Assembly (NCBI RefSeq): GCF_000002985.6
Contig: NC_003279.8
Location: forward strand, 1,674,001-1,738,000
Direction: 5' to 3'
Origin: Caenorhabditis elegans
Lineage: Eukaryota; Nematoda; Chromadorea; Rhabditida; Rhabditidae
DNA: 64,000 nt
Shown one piece after another: positions 41,906 to 53,500 of this stretch. A program made the position numbers and the translations under genes. Numbering within the stretch: the first letter of the stretch is position 1; every line of letters starts with the position of its first letter. The notes beneath the pieces are model-generated. The model saw only the letters and a program-made list of their open reading frames with translations, ran no database searches and was not told where the DNA came from.

Positions 41906-42540
41906 GGCGAGACCTATCCGTTTTTCGATTCATCCAAATGGTCGGAAAACAATTATTTTTTGAAGAATTTTGAAATTTGGAATGGCCTAGAAGTGTTTTG
42001 AAATTCGAGATATTTCGTGAATGAAAAATTCTATATAGTTCTTGAAAACCATCGCTATGGGACCCATCGTGATGAGATCTTTCGGGACAAAATTGCGCCA
42101 ATGTTTTTTTTTGATAAAATAAATTCGAAAAATTCACTTCAAAGAGTCGAAACTTTCCCAGTCGATGGCCGCGCCAGAGGCGCGGTCAGCGGCTGGTATA
42201 TATATATTTATAAAACTGTTCATACGAAGAAATTCGAGATCACAGCGGATTAGTGGAGTGTCGTTTGGGGAGCAGGAAAAATTTGGAAAAATTTAATTTT
42301 TTCTAAAAATTCAAATTTTCCATGGTTCGAAAATTCGAGTTTTCAGAAATTTTTCCAAAAAACTTAGTTCTTCATTTTTTAAAGTAAAAATCGGAACTTT
42401 TTTTCCAAAAATTATAATTTTTTTTCTCGAAATTTTTAATTTTCCAGGATTTTTCCCAAAAATTTTGAATTTTTTTTAAATCGGAAATTCAAATTTTTTC
42501 AAAAAGTGCTATGAAATATTTAATTTTACCTCATAAACAG
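41906..42540. other. Intergenic, no gene seen
   Basis: Partly unique sequence (41990-42260), including a small GC hairpin GGCCGCGCCAGAGGCGCGG near 42168 and a TATATATATATTTATAAAA stretch after it. AT-rich low-complexity DNA follows. No exon structure found. Confidence 0.4.
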
Positions 42541-42541
42541 T

Positions 42542-42763
42542 CACGGATTTCTGGCTTCCTTCATAAATTGAAATGGAAGAGTTTGCCGAACTAGGCCATG
42601 CCATATCTGGGGTAGATTTACGGCGCGTTGCGTGTCGCGTCGCGGCTCGTTTTAGTTGTCAAACTAAATGTGTTTGTCCGTGTGGAGTACACGACTTTCC
42701 CGTCCGGCGGGCGATTGTCAATGGAGCGCGAAAAAATTAAATGAGGAAGGCCAGGAGCCCGTG
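42542..42763. mobile_element. CACGG-ended MITE, copy 6
   Basis: Full-length copy, CACGGATTTCTGGCTTCC to GCCAGGAGCCCGTG, intergenic between atg-5 and tln-1. Confidence 0.85.
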
Positions 42764-43156
42764 CGTCTTCCGGAATGTTCAGTTGAACTTGAGGCCTGTA
42801 TTTAAAAAAAACCTATTTTCTTCAATTATGACACCAGGAATCCATTTTTTTTCGAATTGTGACATCGATTTTGGGTACTTTTCCGATTTCTGCCCCCCAA
42901 AACGTTTTCGATATTTTGATTAATGAAACGTGAACTTTTTTGTAATTTCGGGCTTAAAATTGTTGTTTTCTAAGCCTAAAAATTGAAATAGTATTGAAAT
43001 AAACATTCACGTGAGAATTTAAAGACTTTAAGAATTTAAATATTGAATAAAAAACATTTTGGTGGGCAGAAATTGGAAAAGTACCCGATTTTGCACTTTT
43101 TTCCGGTTTTTTTTTGCTAATTTTAATATTTTATCGATAAATTTCAATAAATGGTT

Positions 43157-43296
43157 CACGGGGTTCTGGCCTTCCTCATTGAATTTTTCGCGCTCCATTG
43201 ACAATCGCCCGCCGGACTGGGAAAGTCGTGTACTCCACACGGACAAATAAATTTAGTTTTACAACTTAAATCGAGCCGCGACGCGACACGCAATAT
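43157..43296. mobile_element. CACGG-ended MITE, copy 7 (truncated)
   Basis: Inverted relative to copy 6. Begins CACGGGGTTCTGGCC and stops inside the CGACGCGACACGCAA tract. Confidence 0.8.
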
Positions 43297-43379
43297 AAAT
43301 CAAAAAATAATCGAAAATTATTACAAATTTTCAAGTGATTTTCTCAAAAATTCAAATTTAAAAAAAAGTGTCCTTCACT

Positions 43380-43800
43380 GAAACCTGAAACTTTCAGCAC
43401 AAAAATATAATACAATCACGCTCCACCGTACAATAACAACTTCACGACCTTTTATAACTATTCACCCATACTAATAAACTTTTATTATAACATATCACAA
43501 TTAGTACTCTCTTTCTCTCTTGCTTCTCTAAACCTCTTCCCCACTGACCTCCCTCTCCCCTCTCTCACTCTTTCGCCTGTATTTGCACATGTGTCTGCGT
43601 CTCTTCACTTTCCGAATTTCTCATCACCATTTTCGGTCACTCTGTTCTGTTCTGTTCTCGCGCACATATATATATATATATAACCATGTAGCTCTTATTC
43701 TCTGTCCTCCTTTGTGTATTTAGGAGGGAAGAAGCCGAAGAAAGACGACCTTCAGGTCTCCAAGTATACATAAAACAAACCTTACGTTCCAACACTTTTT
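43380..43800. other. Unique CT-rich stretch, possible promoter
   Basis: Non-repetitive, with CTCTCTTTCTCTCTTGC, GTCTGCGTCTCTTCAC (43590) and a TATATATATATATA run at 43665-43682. The motif CTGCGTCTCT also occurs in the ubc-3 leader. No exon assigned; it might serve a distant tln-1 start. Confidence 0.3.
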
Positions 43801-44430
43801 ACTTTTTTGGTTTTTTGACATTTTATTTATGATTTAGTTCAAAACTAATATTTTCCTATTTGCTGGCACTGAACTTTTTTATGTACGTGGGTAAAATTTT
43901 TTAGCAAATCATAATTTTGAGAATCAACCAAAAAACGTATTTTCTTTTATTTTTTCCATTTAATAAGGATGTATTGTAAATATTAAGGTGTAGATTTTCG
44001 TAAAATGCCCCTGGTTCATTTTTTTCCAATCCTGAAAAAAAACCTAAAGGGCTAACATGCGGACTAAAAATACAGAAAAAATTAAATATAAAAATTGTAA
44101 ACACTTTGGTTTACATCTACTAAACAAATACTATAAAATGTCAGTAATTTTTAGACATAGTTTTTTTTTTCAATTTTCAAAATATTATTTATTTTTCTCT
44201 TTTCTTAATTATTTTTTGTTGAATCCACAATTTCCCCGTAATAATCTGATCAAATCATTTTTCTTCAATTGAAAAAAAAACCATTAGTCACACTTTTATG
44301 ATTCAACTTTTTTTCACAATCATTTCATAATTGTTTGAATTTGTGGGAGTTCTGAAATTGTTTTTCTATTAGTTGAGTTAAATAATAGTTTCCAATAATT
44401 TGCACGCATCAATGTTATGTTATTACAGAA

Positions 44431-44790
44431 ACATAATATTTATGAGAATGCGTATTGCGCAACATATTTGACGCTCAAAATATCTCGTGGCGAAAACTAC
44501 AGTAACTATTTAAATGACAACTGTAGCGCTTGTGTCGATTTACGGGAATGAATTTTTTAATGAATTTTTCTTCGAATAGTGGCATCGATTTTCTCACTTT
44601 TTGCTTAATTTCAATATTCTATCGATAAATACATTATTTCAATTCATTTCAAAAATCGAGATCCCGTAAATCGACACAAGTGCTACAGTAATCATTTAAA
44701 GAATTATTGTAGTTTTCGCTTCGAGATATTCTGCGCGTCGAATATGCTGGGCAATACCCATTCTCAGAATTTTGTGTTCCCGTTATATTT
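44431..44790. repeat. Palindrome with GAGAATGCGTATTGCGCAAC arms
   Basis: Left arm from ATTTATGAGAATGCG to GTCGATTTACGGG; right arm from CCCGTAAATCGACAC to CCCATTCTCAGAATTTTGTG. Same family as 12728-13085. Confidence 0.75.
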
Positions 44791-45049
44791 TTGTTTTGTT
44801 TGCAATAATTGAATTGAATTTTTTTTATTGACAATCAAAAAGTGGCAAATAGTGAGTTTTTGCCAATGAAGAAAACTATAGTGTTTGAATATTAATGAAG
44901 CATTGATCGATGACTTCCAAAAAAGTTACAAAAATCAGTAATTACCACTGTTTGAAGCAAAATTTGAAATTTTCAAATAAATTTTTAAAAAAAAGTTTTT
45001 ACGCACCATATGAGTTGACGCTACTCCACCTTTAACAAAATCTTTCTCA

Positions 45050-45420
45050 AGAAAACCTCCTCAAGCATACTTTATAAAAGTCCACGATCAGGAAAATCAT
45101 AACTTTTCGGCCCCTTGACTACCCTTCATCGGGACTCACGGGAGACATTAAACCCCCCGATGGTGTCTCTCCGGGTGTCTGCATCTCTTCTAACCCCTGT
45201 TAACTCTCCCCACTCCGTTCACAATGGCACTCACTGCTGCTGTGCACGACAGCTGCCCTTGTGAATAAGAAAATAGGAGATTGGGGGAAGAAGAAGACGA
45301 ATATGTTTTTCTTTTCTCTCTCTTTTTCCTATCTCTCTCTCTCTCTCTTTCAAATGATTGTAACGTTTTTCCGAATTAATCTTTATCTTTTAGTATTCTC
45401 GCTTTACTATTTGTTTTCGC
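45050..45420 (+). promoter_or_regulatory. Possible distal tln-1 promoter region
   Basis: Non-repetitive sequence with TTTATAAAAGTCC at 45070, GTGTCTGCATCTCTTC at 45176 and CTCTCTCTCTCTCTTTC at 45333. Placed upstream of tln-1 with no other gene nearby on that strand. Assignment is by position only. Confidence 0.3.
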
Positions 45421-45628
45421 TGGGAGTTTTTTTTTAAATTATATTTTGTTGTTTGGAATATTTCGCAATATATTTTCAATTCTGAAACTACCACTTAAAG
45501 GCACATATCCCTATTTATATCAACTTTGCAAGTGCGCTCCACTGATAATTCATCAAAATTAGCTTATTGCCAAATGCGCCTTATTGTTAATGTGGAAAAA
45601 ATGTGTAAATTCGCTCCGTTTAGAAACT

Positions 45629-45788
45629 CACGTGGTGTCAGGCTGTCTCACCACGGTTTGATCTACAAAACATGCGGGAATTTTTTGCCCAAAAATGTGT
45701 GACGCGAAATCAATTGAGAACTCTCTTCTCCCGCATTTTTTGTAGATCTAAGTAGATCAAACCGATATGGAACATTCTGACACTACGT
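45629..45788. mobile_element. CACGTG-ended palindromic element, copy 12
   Basis: Right tip reads GACACTACGTCG, so slightly diverged. The flank on its left (CGCTCCGTTTAGAAACT) is also found, inverted, beside copy 17 in talin. Confidence 0.8.
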
Positions 45789-46223
45789 CGAAATTATCAA
45801 AAATGTCTTTTATTTCTACCATCGAATTTTTTTTTCGATTTTTCAGTTTTTAGCGCGAATTTGAAAACTTGAAAACTACGTAAGTTGCAACATATATTAC
45901 AAACGCGCTCTACTGACAATTTTTTCGAAAAGCACCGATTTTTGACATTCTTTACAAAAAAAGTAACCCAGAAAACTATGATTTATGCACCGGCGTTAAT
46001 TTTTTGGATTTTTCATCACAAACGCGCTCCATTGATGATTTATCAACAATTTCTGATTTTTGACACCAAATTTTCATTAAAAGTTAGCTACTTTAAAAAT
46101 TTACGGAATTACAAACGCGCCCCAATGAGAATTTATTGGAAATAACCAAGTTTTCAATTTTCAAGTGCATTCAAAGTCAGAAAAATGCGGAATATTTTTT
46201 ATTTCTATATTCCTAAAATTTTT

Positions 46224-46367
46224 GAGTGTCCCATTTTGGTTTGATCTACAAAAAATGCGGGAGAACAGACGCAGACTTTTCAACTGATTGGTTACGAACG
46301 TGCTGACGTCAAATTTTCGAATTTTTCTGGAAGAAAAATTCCCGCAATTTTTGTAGATCAAACCGCA
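46224..46367. mobile_element. CACGTG-ended palindromic element, copy 13 (tips missing)
   Basis: Starts GAGTGTCCCATTTTGG and ends GATCAAACCGC. Both CACGTG tips are gone. Confidence 0.7.
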
Positions 46368-46633
46368 AACGCGCTCTTTTATAAAAATTTTCAAATTTCA
46401 TATTCCTAGAGTCTCCAAAATTCTTCCAATTTTCTTTTATTTCATTTTCACGAAATTTTTTCATCCTAACCATTAAATGGGCGTGGCATATCCCAGAAAC
46501 TAGTAAGCACTTCTCCGATGTTCTCTCACTATCCTTACTCAAAATGAATCATAAAAATGCAAATTCGTCAACATGAAACGGACAGTTAATGCATTTGAAA
46601 ACGGAAGGAATGTGGCCTTGTCCCTCTAGTTCG

Positions 46634-46648
46634 CCCCCCCCCCCCCCC
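46634..46648. repeat. 15-C tract
   Basis: Fifteen C in a row upstream of tln-1, in a non-repetitive 250-bp stretch. Confidence 0.95.
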
Positions 46649-46902
46649 ATCCGCCTTCCCATAGCTCAATGTGCACAAAGTGTGCTCTCCCCACGCAACC
46701 CGCCTACGATCATCTTTCTTCTTCTTCTTCATCTTCTGCTCCTTCTTGCCCTGATGCCTTCCTTTACACCCGACAAAAAGCTGTGTAAAAATGCCGCTGC
46801 CGGTTGGCATCTGTTGGAATCTCTAGAGACACACTATCTATTACATATGTTTCAACACCCTGAACTTTATCGATTTTTTAAAGATAGGACTGATAACAAA
46901 TT

Positions 46903-47079
46903 CTGTGTCTCATTTTGGTTTGATCTACGTAGATCTACAAAAAATGCGGGAGAAGAGACGTAGAGTTCTCAACTGATTTGGCATGGTTGAGAACGTTCTG
47001 ACGTCACATTTTTTAGGGCAAAAAATTCCCGCATTTTTTGTAGATCAAACCGTAATGGGACAGCCCCTGACACCACGTG
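46903..47079. mobile_element. CACGTG-ended palindromic element, copy 14
   Basis: Left tip replaced by TGTGTCTCATTTTGG; right tip CACCACGTG intact. The left flank (AACACCCTGAACTTTATCGATTTTTTAA) matches that of copy 18 at 57904. Confidence 0.8.
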
Positions 47080-47258
47080 TGTCTACCGTTCTCAAAAACG
47101 GATGATCCATTATTTTTTGTGAAACGTATAAAAATGCCCGAAAACAATTGCTAAATTTTCTGGACCAAAGCCTTTTTTCCTTTTCATGCGCCCAAACGTG
47201 GTCACACTCAAATTTTCAGTAGAGCGCGTTTGTATGGATGTACCACTTTCCGGGTCGT

Positions 47259-47421
47259 CACGTAGTTTTAAGCTGTCCCATTACGGTTCGATCTTCAAAA
47301 AATGCGGGAATTTTCTGCAAAAGAAATGAGACGTCAGCACGCTCTTAACCATGCGAAATCAGTTGAAAATTCTGCGTCCTAGCAACTCCCGCATTTTTTG
47401 TAGATCGACGCAAATCAAACG
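47259..47421. mobile_element. CACGTG-ended palindromic element, copy 15
   Basis: Left tip CACGTAGTTTTAAG; the right end is lost after GACGCAAATCAAACGGG. It lies about 170 bp upstream of the first tln-1 exon. Confidence 0.75.
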
Positions 47422-47596
47422 GGTCGTGTTTAGGAATATTCGGAAAAACATTTGAATAACCGTTTTTGAAATCTAAAAAGCTTCCAGATAAACCGCAAAT
47501 CCTTTGTCGTAAATTGATTCCTTCAATTTCTTCTTTTCTTTTTTTTGAACTTCCCCCGCCAAACTTTCCTTATTATCAATTTTCTCTTCAGACACC

Positions 47597-50500
47597 ATGG
47601 GAGTCCTCAGTCTGACGGTCTCGTCAGCCGAGAAGGGAATCAAGAAGACGATGCAGTTCGAGCCGTCCACACTTATATACGATGCCGCCAAGCTTATTAG
47701 GGAAAAATTCGCGATGCACGATGTTAATGGTAGGTGGCCTAGAAATTATACTCTTCCATAACAATTTGAAAAATGGGCGTGGCAACGCCTAACAAACCAC
47801 GCCCAGATATGGACTAAGGATAATTTTTTTTCCTCCTTGGGACAAAAGTTGGCCCTATACAAAAATTAGAAAAAAAATCAGTTTTTGCCCAAAAAAATTT
47901 TTTTTGCAGCAAATGAATACGGAATCTTCCGGCTCGACGAGAACCCATCAAAATCACTCTGGATGGACAACGGGCGCACATTTGAGCACTATTTGGTGCG
48001 TAACAAGGACGAAATCGAGTACAAGCGGAAGATCCGTCTGCTCAAAGTTCGAATGCTCGACGGAGCCGTCAAAACGATCTCCGTTGACGAGTCACAGCCC
48101 GTGTCGCAGCTCATGATGACCGTCTGTAATAAGATTGGAATCTCGAATTACGAAGAGTACAGTCTTGTTCGAGACGATATTCTTATGCAGAACGGTGGCG
48201 GCGGCGGCGGCGGCGGCGGACAAAATGGAGGTTCCACGTGGAATTTGAAGGAGAAGGAGAGTAGATCAAAAAGCTCTGATCGTGGCGGCGGTGGAATCTA
48301 TGGGACGATGAGAAAGAAGAATGAGCAAAAGTTGGAGGAGCTCCGCAAAAAGTTGCATACCGATGAGGAACTTCCGTGGCTGGACCATACGAAGACACTT
48401 CGAGAACAGGGGATTACGGAGGAGGAGACGTTGATCTTGAGGAGAAAGTATTTCTTTAGGTATGGAAATGCTAAGTTAACTGGCAGAATGCAGGATAGGG
48501 TGCTAAAATTACCAAATTGGTATCATAGTAAAACTTTGGAAAATGTTTTGAAAATTAGTATTCTGAACTAGGGCTCCCAGGCGCGAAATGCAGGCCCGTG
48601 TGTGTGTGTGTGTTTGTGCAATAAAGTTCGAAACGTAGTTATTTGGAAGCGGCCGACACATTCGTGGTTCCGCAGCTTGTCATAAGTAGCTTGGTGTGTG
48701 CGTAATTGCGCAACCCTGAAAGTGTCGGCCGCTTCCAAATAGCTTCCTTTTAGCACTACGTTGCGCAACGTAGTGCAAAATGTGAGTTATTTGGAAGCGG
48801 CCGACACGTTCGGGGTTCCGCGCCGCACTATCCATTCGGATTAATGCGGCGACCTCATGGGAGTCCTGTTCTGAACATAAGTCGACTATTGTGAATTTTT
48901 ATCCGAAAAAAAAAAAAAAAAATTACAATTTTTTGTAAAAATTCACAATTTTAAAACTCCTTTAAAATGGCTAATTTTGTAGTAAGAGAACTCAAAATTG
49001 ATCTCCGAACCCTAAAAATTGGTCCTTTTTTAGAAAATAGTAGTTTCAAACATTTTCAGAAACATTTTTTTTTTGTCCAAAAAAGGACAGTCATTAGATA
49101 GCTGAAAAAACAAATTGGGCAAAAATAAAAAATTGCCTAAATTTATTTAAAACGGGTAATTCATATATGCTGAATTCAGCAAATCTAGGTTTAACCCATC
49201 AAAAACTATTAAAAAGTAGCAAAAATGGGCAATTTTTGGTAAAAATCACAATTTTGAAACTCCTCTAAAATGGTTAATTTTGTAGTGAGAAGACTCAAAA
49301 TTCACTCAAAAACCCAAAAAAGGACAGTTTTTTGCCCAAAAAAAAATGTTTCCTGAAAATGTTCCAAACTATTAGAAATTGAAAAAGGACAATTTTTTAG
49401 ATGGCTGAAAAAAAATTGGACAAAAAAAAATAATAAGTTGTCTGAATTTGTTGAAAACGGGTAAAATATTAGGTTGGTCGAAAAGTCTTTGCAAAATTTT
49501 GATTTTTTTTTGGAAGTAGTATTTTTTCAAAGCGAACAAGATTCAATGGGTAATATATTTACCATTAATGCCTATGACTTCTTGCCAACACAACGGAAGT
49601 TGAACAGTACCCTCCGCCTAGAACTCCTGCGATTAGGAGGCAAAGAAGTCGTCCAACCCCGTTTCGACGACCTTTCGATCATGAAACTTCTGCCCGGCAA
49701 GGTGATTCTGGAGTGAGCGGAACAGATGGTAGTCAGTAGGAGCCAAGCCCGGCGAATACGATGGGTAAGATAAAATTTGGATTCCGACTGTCTGGAGCTT
49801 CTGGCGGGTCTTAAAAGTTGTATGCGGTCTTGCGTTGTCATGGAGCAGCAACAACTTTGATCCTCTAGGGCGATGTAATCGATGAGCATGGACCATCTTT
49901 TCCAATTAAATGCAGTATAGGCCAGCGTTGATTGTAGCAAAGTCTGGAAGAAGCTCTCTGGAAATGACACCCTTACTGTCCCGCCCAATTGAGAGAAGCA
50001 CTTTTTTCCGTGAAGTTCTAATTTGAGGTCAGGTGTCGCGGTTTCCTCGACCGGGACCCACTCTTTTTTCCTGGTATGGCTAACATACAATACCCATTTA
50101 TCATTTCCAGTAATGATATCCTTAACCCAGTCCGTTGTTCGTTTCCTAGTGAGCAGCGAAAGAGAGAGGTCACAAAACAATTTTTCTGAGAATCGGGCAA
50201 ATTGTGAGGAACGAGTTGACCGAACTTTTCTACCCTTCCGGTTTCGTGGAGATGGTTGATGATGGTTTTTTGGGGATGCTTGAGAGTCGCAGAAAGTTCG
50301 CGGTTCGTTGCTCTTGGATCATCTTCCAGGGCTCTCGAAATATCCTCGTCGATATTCAAACGAGAGCGATCTTATCTTGGTTTATCATCGAGATCGTAGT
50401 TCTTTTTCGTGAACTTTTCGAACCAAAACTTCATGGTATTATAGGTGACAGAGTTCTTGCCTAACACTGCACACATGTTACGACGAGCTTCGTTGCAATT

Positions 50501-53500
50501 GCAGATTTGGGGGAACTCGTACAGAAAAACCCATCGGAGGGCGTGACGTTCGGCGAGCAAATTCTCGGTCATTTTGAACAGCACCCAAAAGTTTTTTTTA
50601 AATATATTAAACATGCACATTACGTACTATGCAAATAAAAAAACAGAATCAGAAAAAAAATGAATTAACGCTGAGAAATGAAGAAAAGTACAAATTTTGC
50701 AAAGACTTTTCGACCAACCTAATATATATGCTGAATTTAGATAATCCAGGTTTAACCCATCAAAAACTATTAAAAAATTGCAAAAATGTCATTTTCTGTA
50801 AAAATTCACAATTTCCAACTTTCACAACATCGGATTCAAAAAAGTGGGAAAACTGAGTTATTATCACTTTTTGAAACAAAATAGAAAAATTTGCAAAACT
50901 TTTTTGAAAACTTTTTACTAATACATATATATATATATATATATATATTTGGTCATTTTTGCACTATAGTAAATTCTTGTTAATGAGACTACTTAATACA
51001 AGACTTTTAGTGCAAAATAATTATAATTTTCAATCCTAATTTTCAGTGACAGCAACGTTGATAGCAGAGACCCAGTGCAATTAAACCTTTTGTATGTCCA
51101 ATGCAGAGATGGTATTCTCCGAGGGCTTCACCCTGTGGAGAAGGAGACCGCATTCCAACTAGCCGCCCTTCAATCTCATATTCAATATGGAGACTTTCCA
51201 TATGACAAGCCAAAGTTTCATTTGGATGGACGAGATGTTCTGCCGAAGGAGTACGCGAAGAATAAGGAAAATGAGAAGAAGGTTGTGGCGATGTACAAGG
51301 AGTTGAGTGGAACGTCTGAATTGGATGCGAAGAGCAAGTATGTTCACTTGTGCAGAGGATTGAAGACTTATGGAGTAACGTTCTTTGTGGTGAAGGAGAA
51401 GCTTCCTGGAAAGAATAAGCTGGTGCCGAGACTTTTGGGTGAGTTGGTGCCTGCCTCACGGAATTCTGGCTTCCCTCATAAATCGAAATGGCAGAATTTG
51501 CCGAACTAGGCCATTTTGGGTCGGAGAGATTTTGTGTAGATTTACGGCGCGTTGCGTGTCGCGTCGCGCGGCTCGTTTTTTGTTGTAAAATTGATGTATT
51601 TGCCCGTGTGGAGTACACGGCACTTTTCCACACGTTGTCCGGCAGGCGATTGCCAATGGAGCGCGAAAATTCAATGAGAAAGGCCAGAACCCCGTGCTGC
51701 CTCCAGTTAAAATAATAGTCTTGTAGTCTGCTAGATTTGAATTTTGCTCCAAATTTTTTTGAAACGTTCACGGGGTCTGGCCTTCCTCTCCTCATTGAAT
51801 TTTTCGCGCTCCATTGACAATCGTCCGCCGGACAACGCGTAGGAAAGTCGTGTACTCCACACGGACAAATACATTCAGTTTTACATCTAAAATCGAGCCA
51901 CGCGACGCGACACGCAACGCGCCGTAAATCTACCTCAGACATGGCCGAGCCAAAATGGCCTAGTTCGGCAAACTCTTCCATTTCAATTGATGAGGGAAAC
52001 CAGAAATCCGTGGACGTTTGAATTTCGAGCCGATATTGCACCGAAATTGAAACTTTAAATTTTAAATAATGAAAAAAAAAATTCGGAAAGAATTCTGAAG
52101 CAACACCATATTTAAAATTGGCAAACTGTTCAAATTTCAAACCTTTTCAACTTTTGGGAATTTTGATTTTTTTTTTCAAAAAAAAAACGAATTTTGAAAT
52201 GTTTTCTAATTTCGTGCCAAAATGTTTTTAGAAAACGTTTAATTTTTTTCAAATTTTGCCAAAAAAGTTTAACAGTTTTGATTTTTAAGGCACACGGTGC
52301 CAAAGTGTCCCATTTTGGTTTGATCTCCGAGAAATGCGGGAGAAGAGACGCAGACTTTTCAACTGATTTTGTATGGTTAATAAGAGTATGCTGACATCAC
52401 ATTTTTCTGGGAGAAAAGGGAAGAAGATTCTCGCATTTTTTGTAGATCAAACCGTTATGGGACAGCCTGGTTCCACGTGAAGCCATAGTTCTTGAAATAT
52501 TTTGCCAATTTGAATTCCGCGCCAAAATATTATAATTTTTCTGAAAAATTTTTGACCAAAGTTTTGAAATTTGAAATTTATAGAATTTTGAAAAAAAAAT
52601 GCGATCATAAAATTTCCAATTTTCGAGTCTTTACATTGAAAAATATTAACTCAAGTTCATTTCAGGAGTGAACAAAGAAAGTGTAATGCGAGTTGACGAG
52701 AATTCCAAGCAAATCCTCAAAGAATGGCCACTGGAGCAAGTTCGCCGATGGGTTCCCTCTGCGAAATGCTTCTCCCTCGACTTTGGAGACTATCAGGACG
52801 GATACTACTCTGTACAGACCACTGACGGAGAGAAGATTGCTCAATTGATTCAAGGCTACGTAGACATTATTCTGAAAAAGAAGAGAACCCAGGATCATCA
52901 AGGAATCGAAGGAGACGAAGGATCTACGATGCTTGAGGATATGGTCGCACCGGCAAAGGCTACGCTGGTTGCTCACGGACAGATTGGAAGTGGACAACAC
53001 GCGACTGATGGTTTGGTGGCTGTTAGAGGAGTACTTAGAACGCCACAAGGAGGGCAAGGATATGGTATTAATGGTGCACAGTATGGAGCTGTCAGTGGAG
53101 AGATTACATCGCAGGAGTTGGCGAGGGTAAGGTTTTTTGATTTTTTTAGCGCAAGCGGGTTAAGACGTAATATAAACTTATCTGCCTTATTTCATGTGAG
53201 AATATGTTTGTAATAGTATTATGCACCATACATACCAGGGGTGTGCGGCAAATCTCAAAATTTGTCGAGCTCGGCAAATTCAGCAAATTCGGCAAATGTG
53301 CCGTGCTCAACAAACTCCGAAAAATTTGGTTTTTTTTAAATGTTTTTTTTTGGAGCAGCAAAACTACTAAATTTTTAACGCACATCTGTTTTCTGAATAA
53401 GTTTCGTGTAGTGTGTCTGTTTAAACATTCAAATAACTCAATATTGTATCATTTTACAAAATTTTTTGGGAAAAAATCAACAGTTTTGGTCAAAATTGTA

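Noticed and set aside
46589..46963. 124-codon frame upstream of tln-1 as a small gene
   Set aside because: It contains the 15-C tract and a CTT repeat, and its end runs into a CACGTG palindrome.
51043..52140. 365-codon minus-strand open frame
   Set aside because: Antisense to talin exon 3 and then running through two inverted MITE copies.
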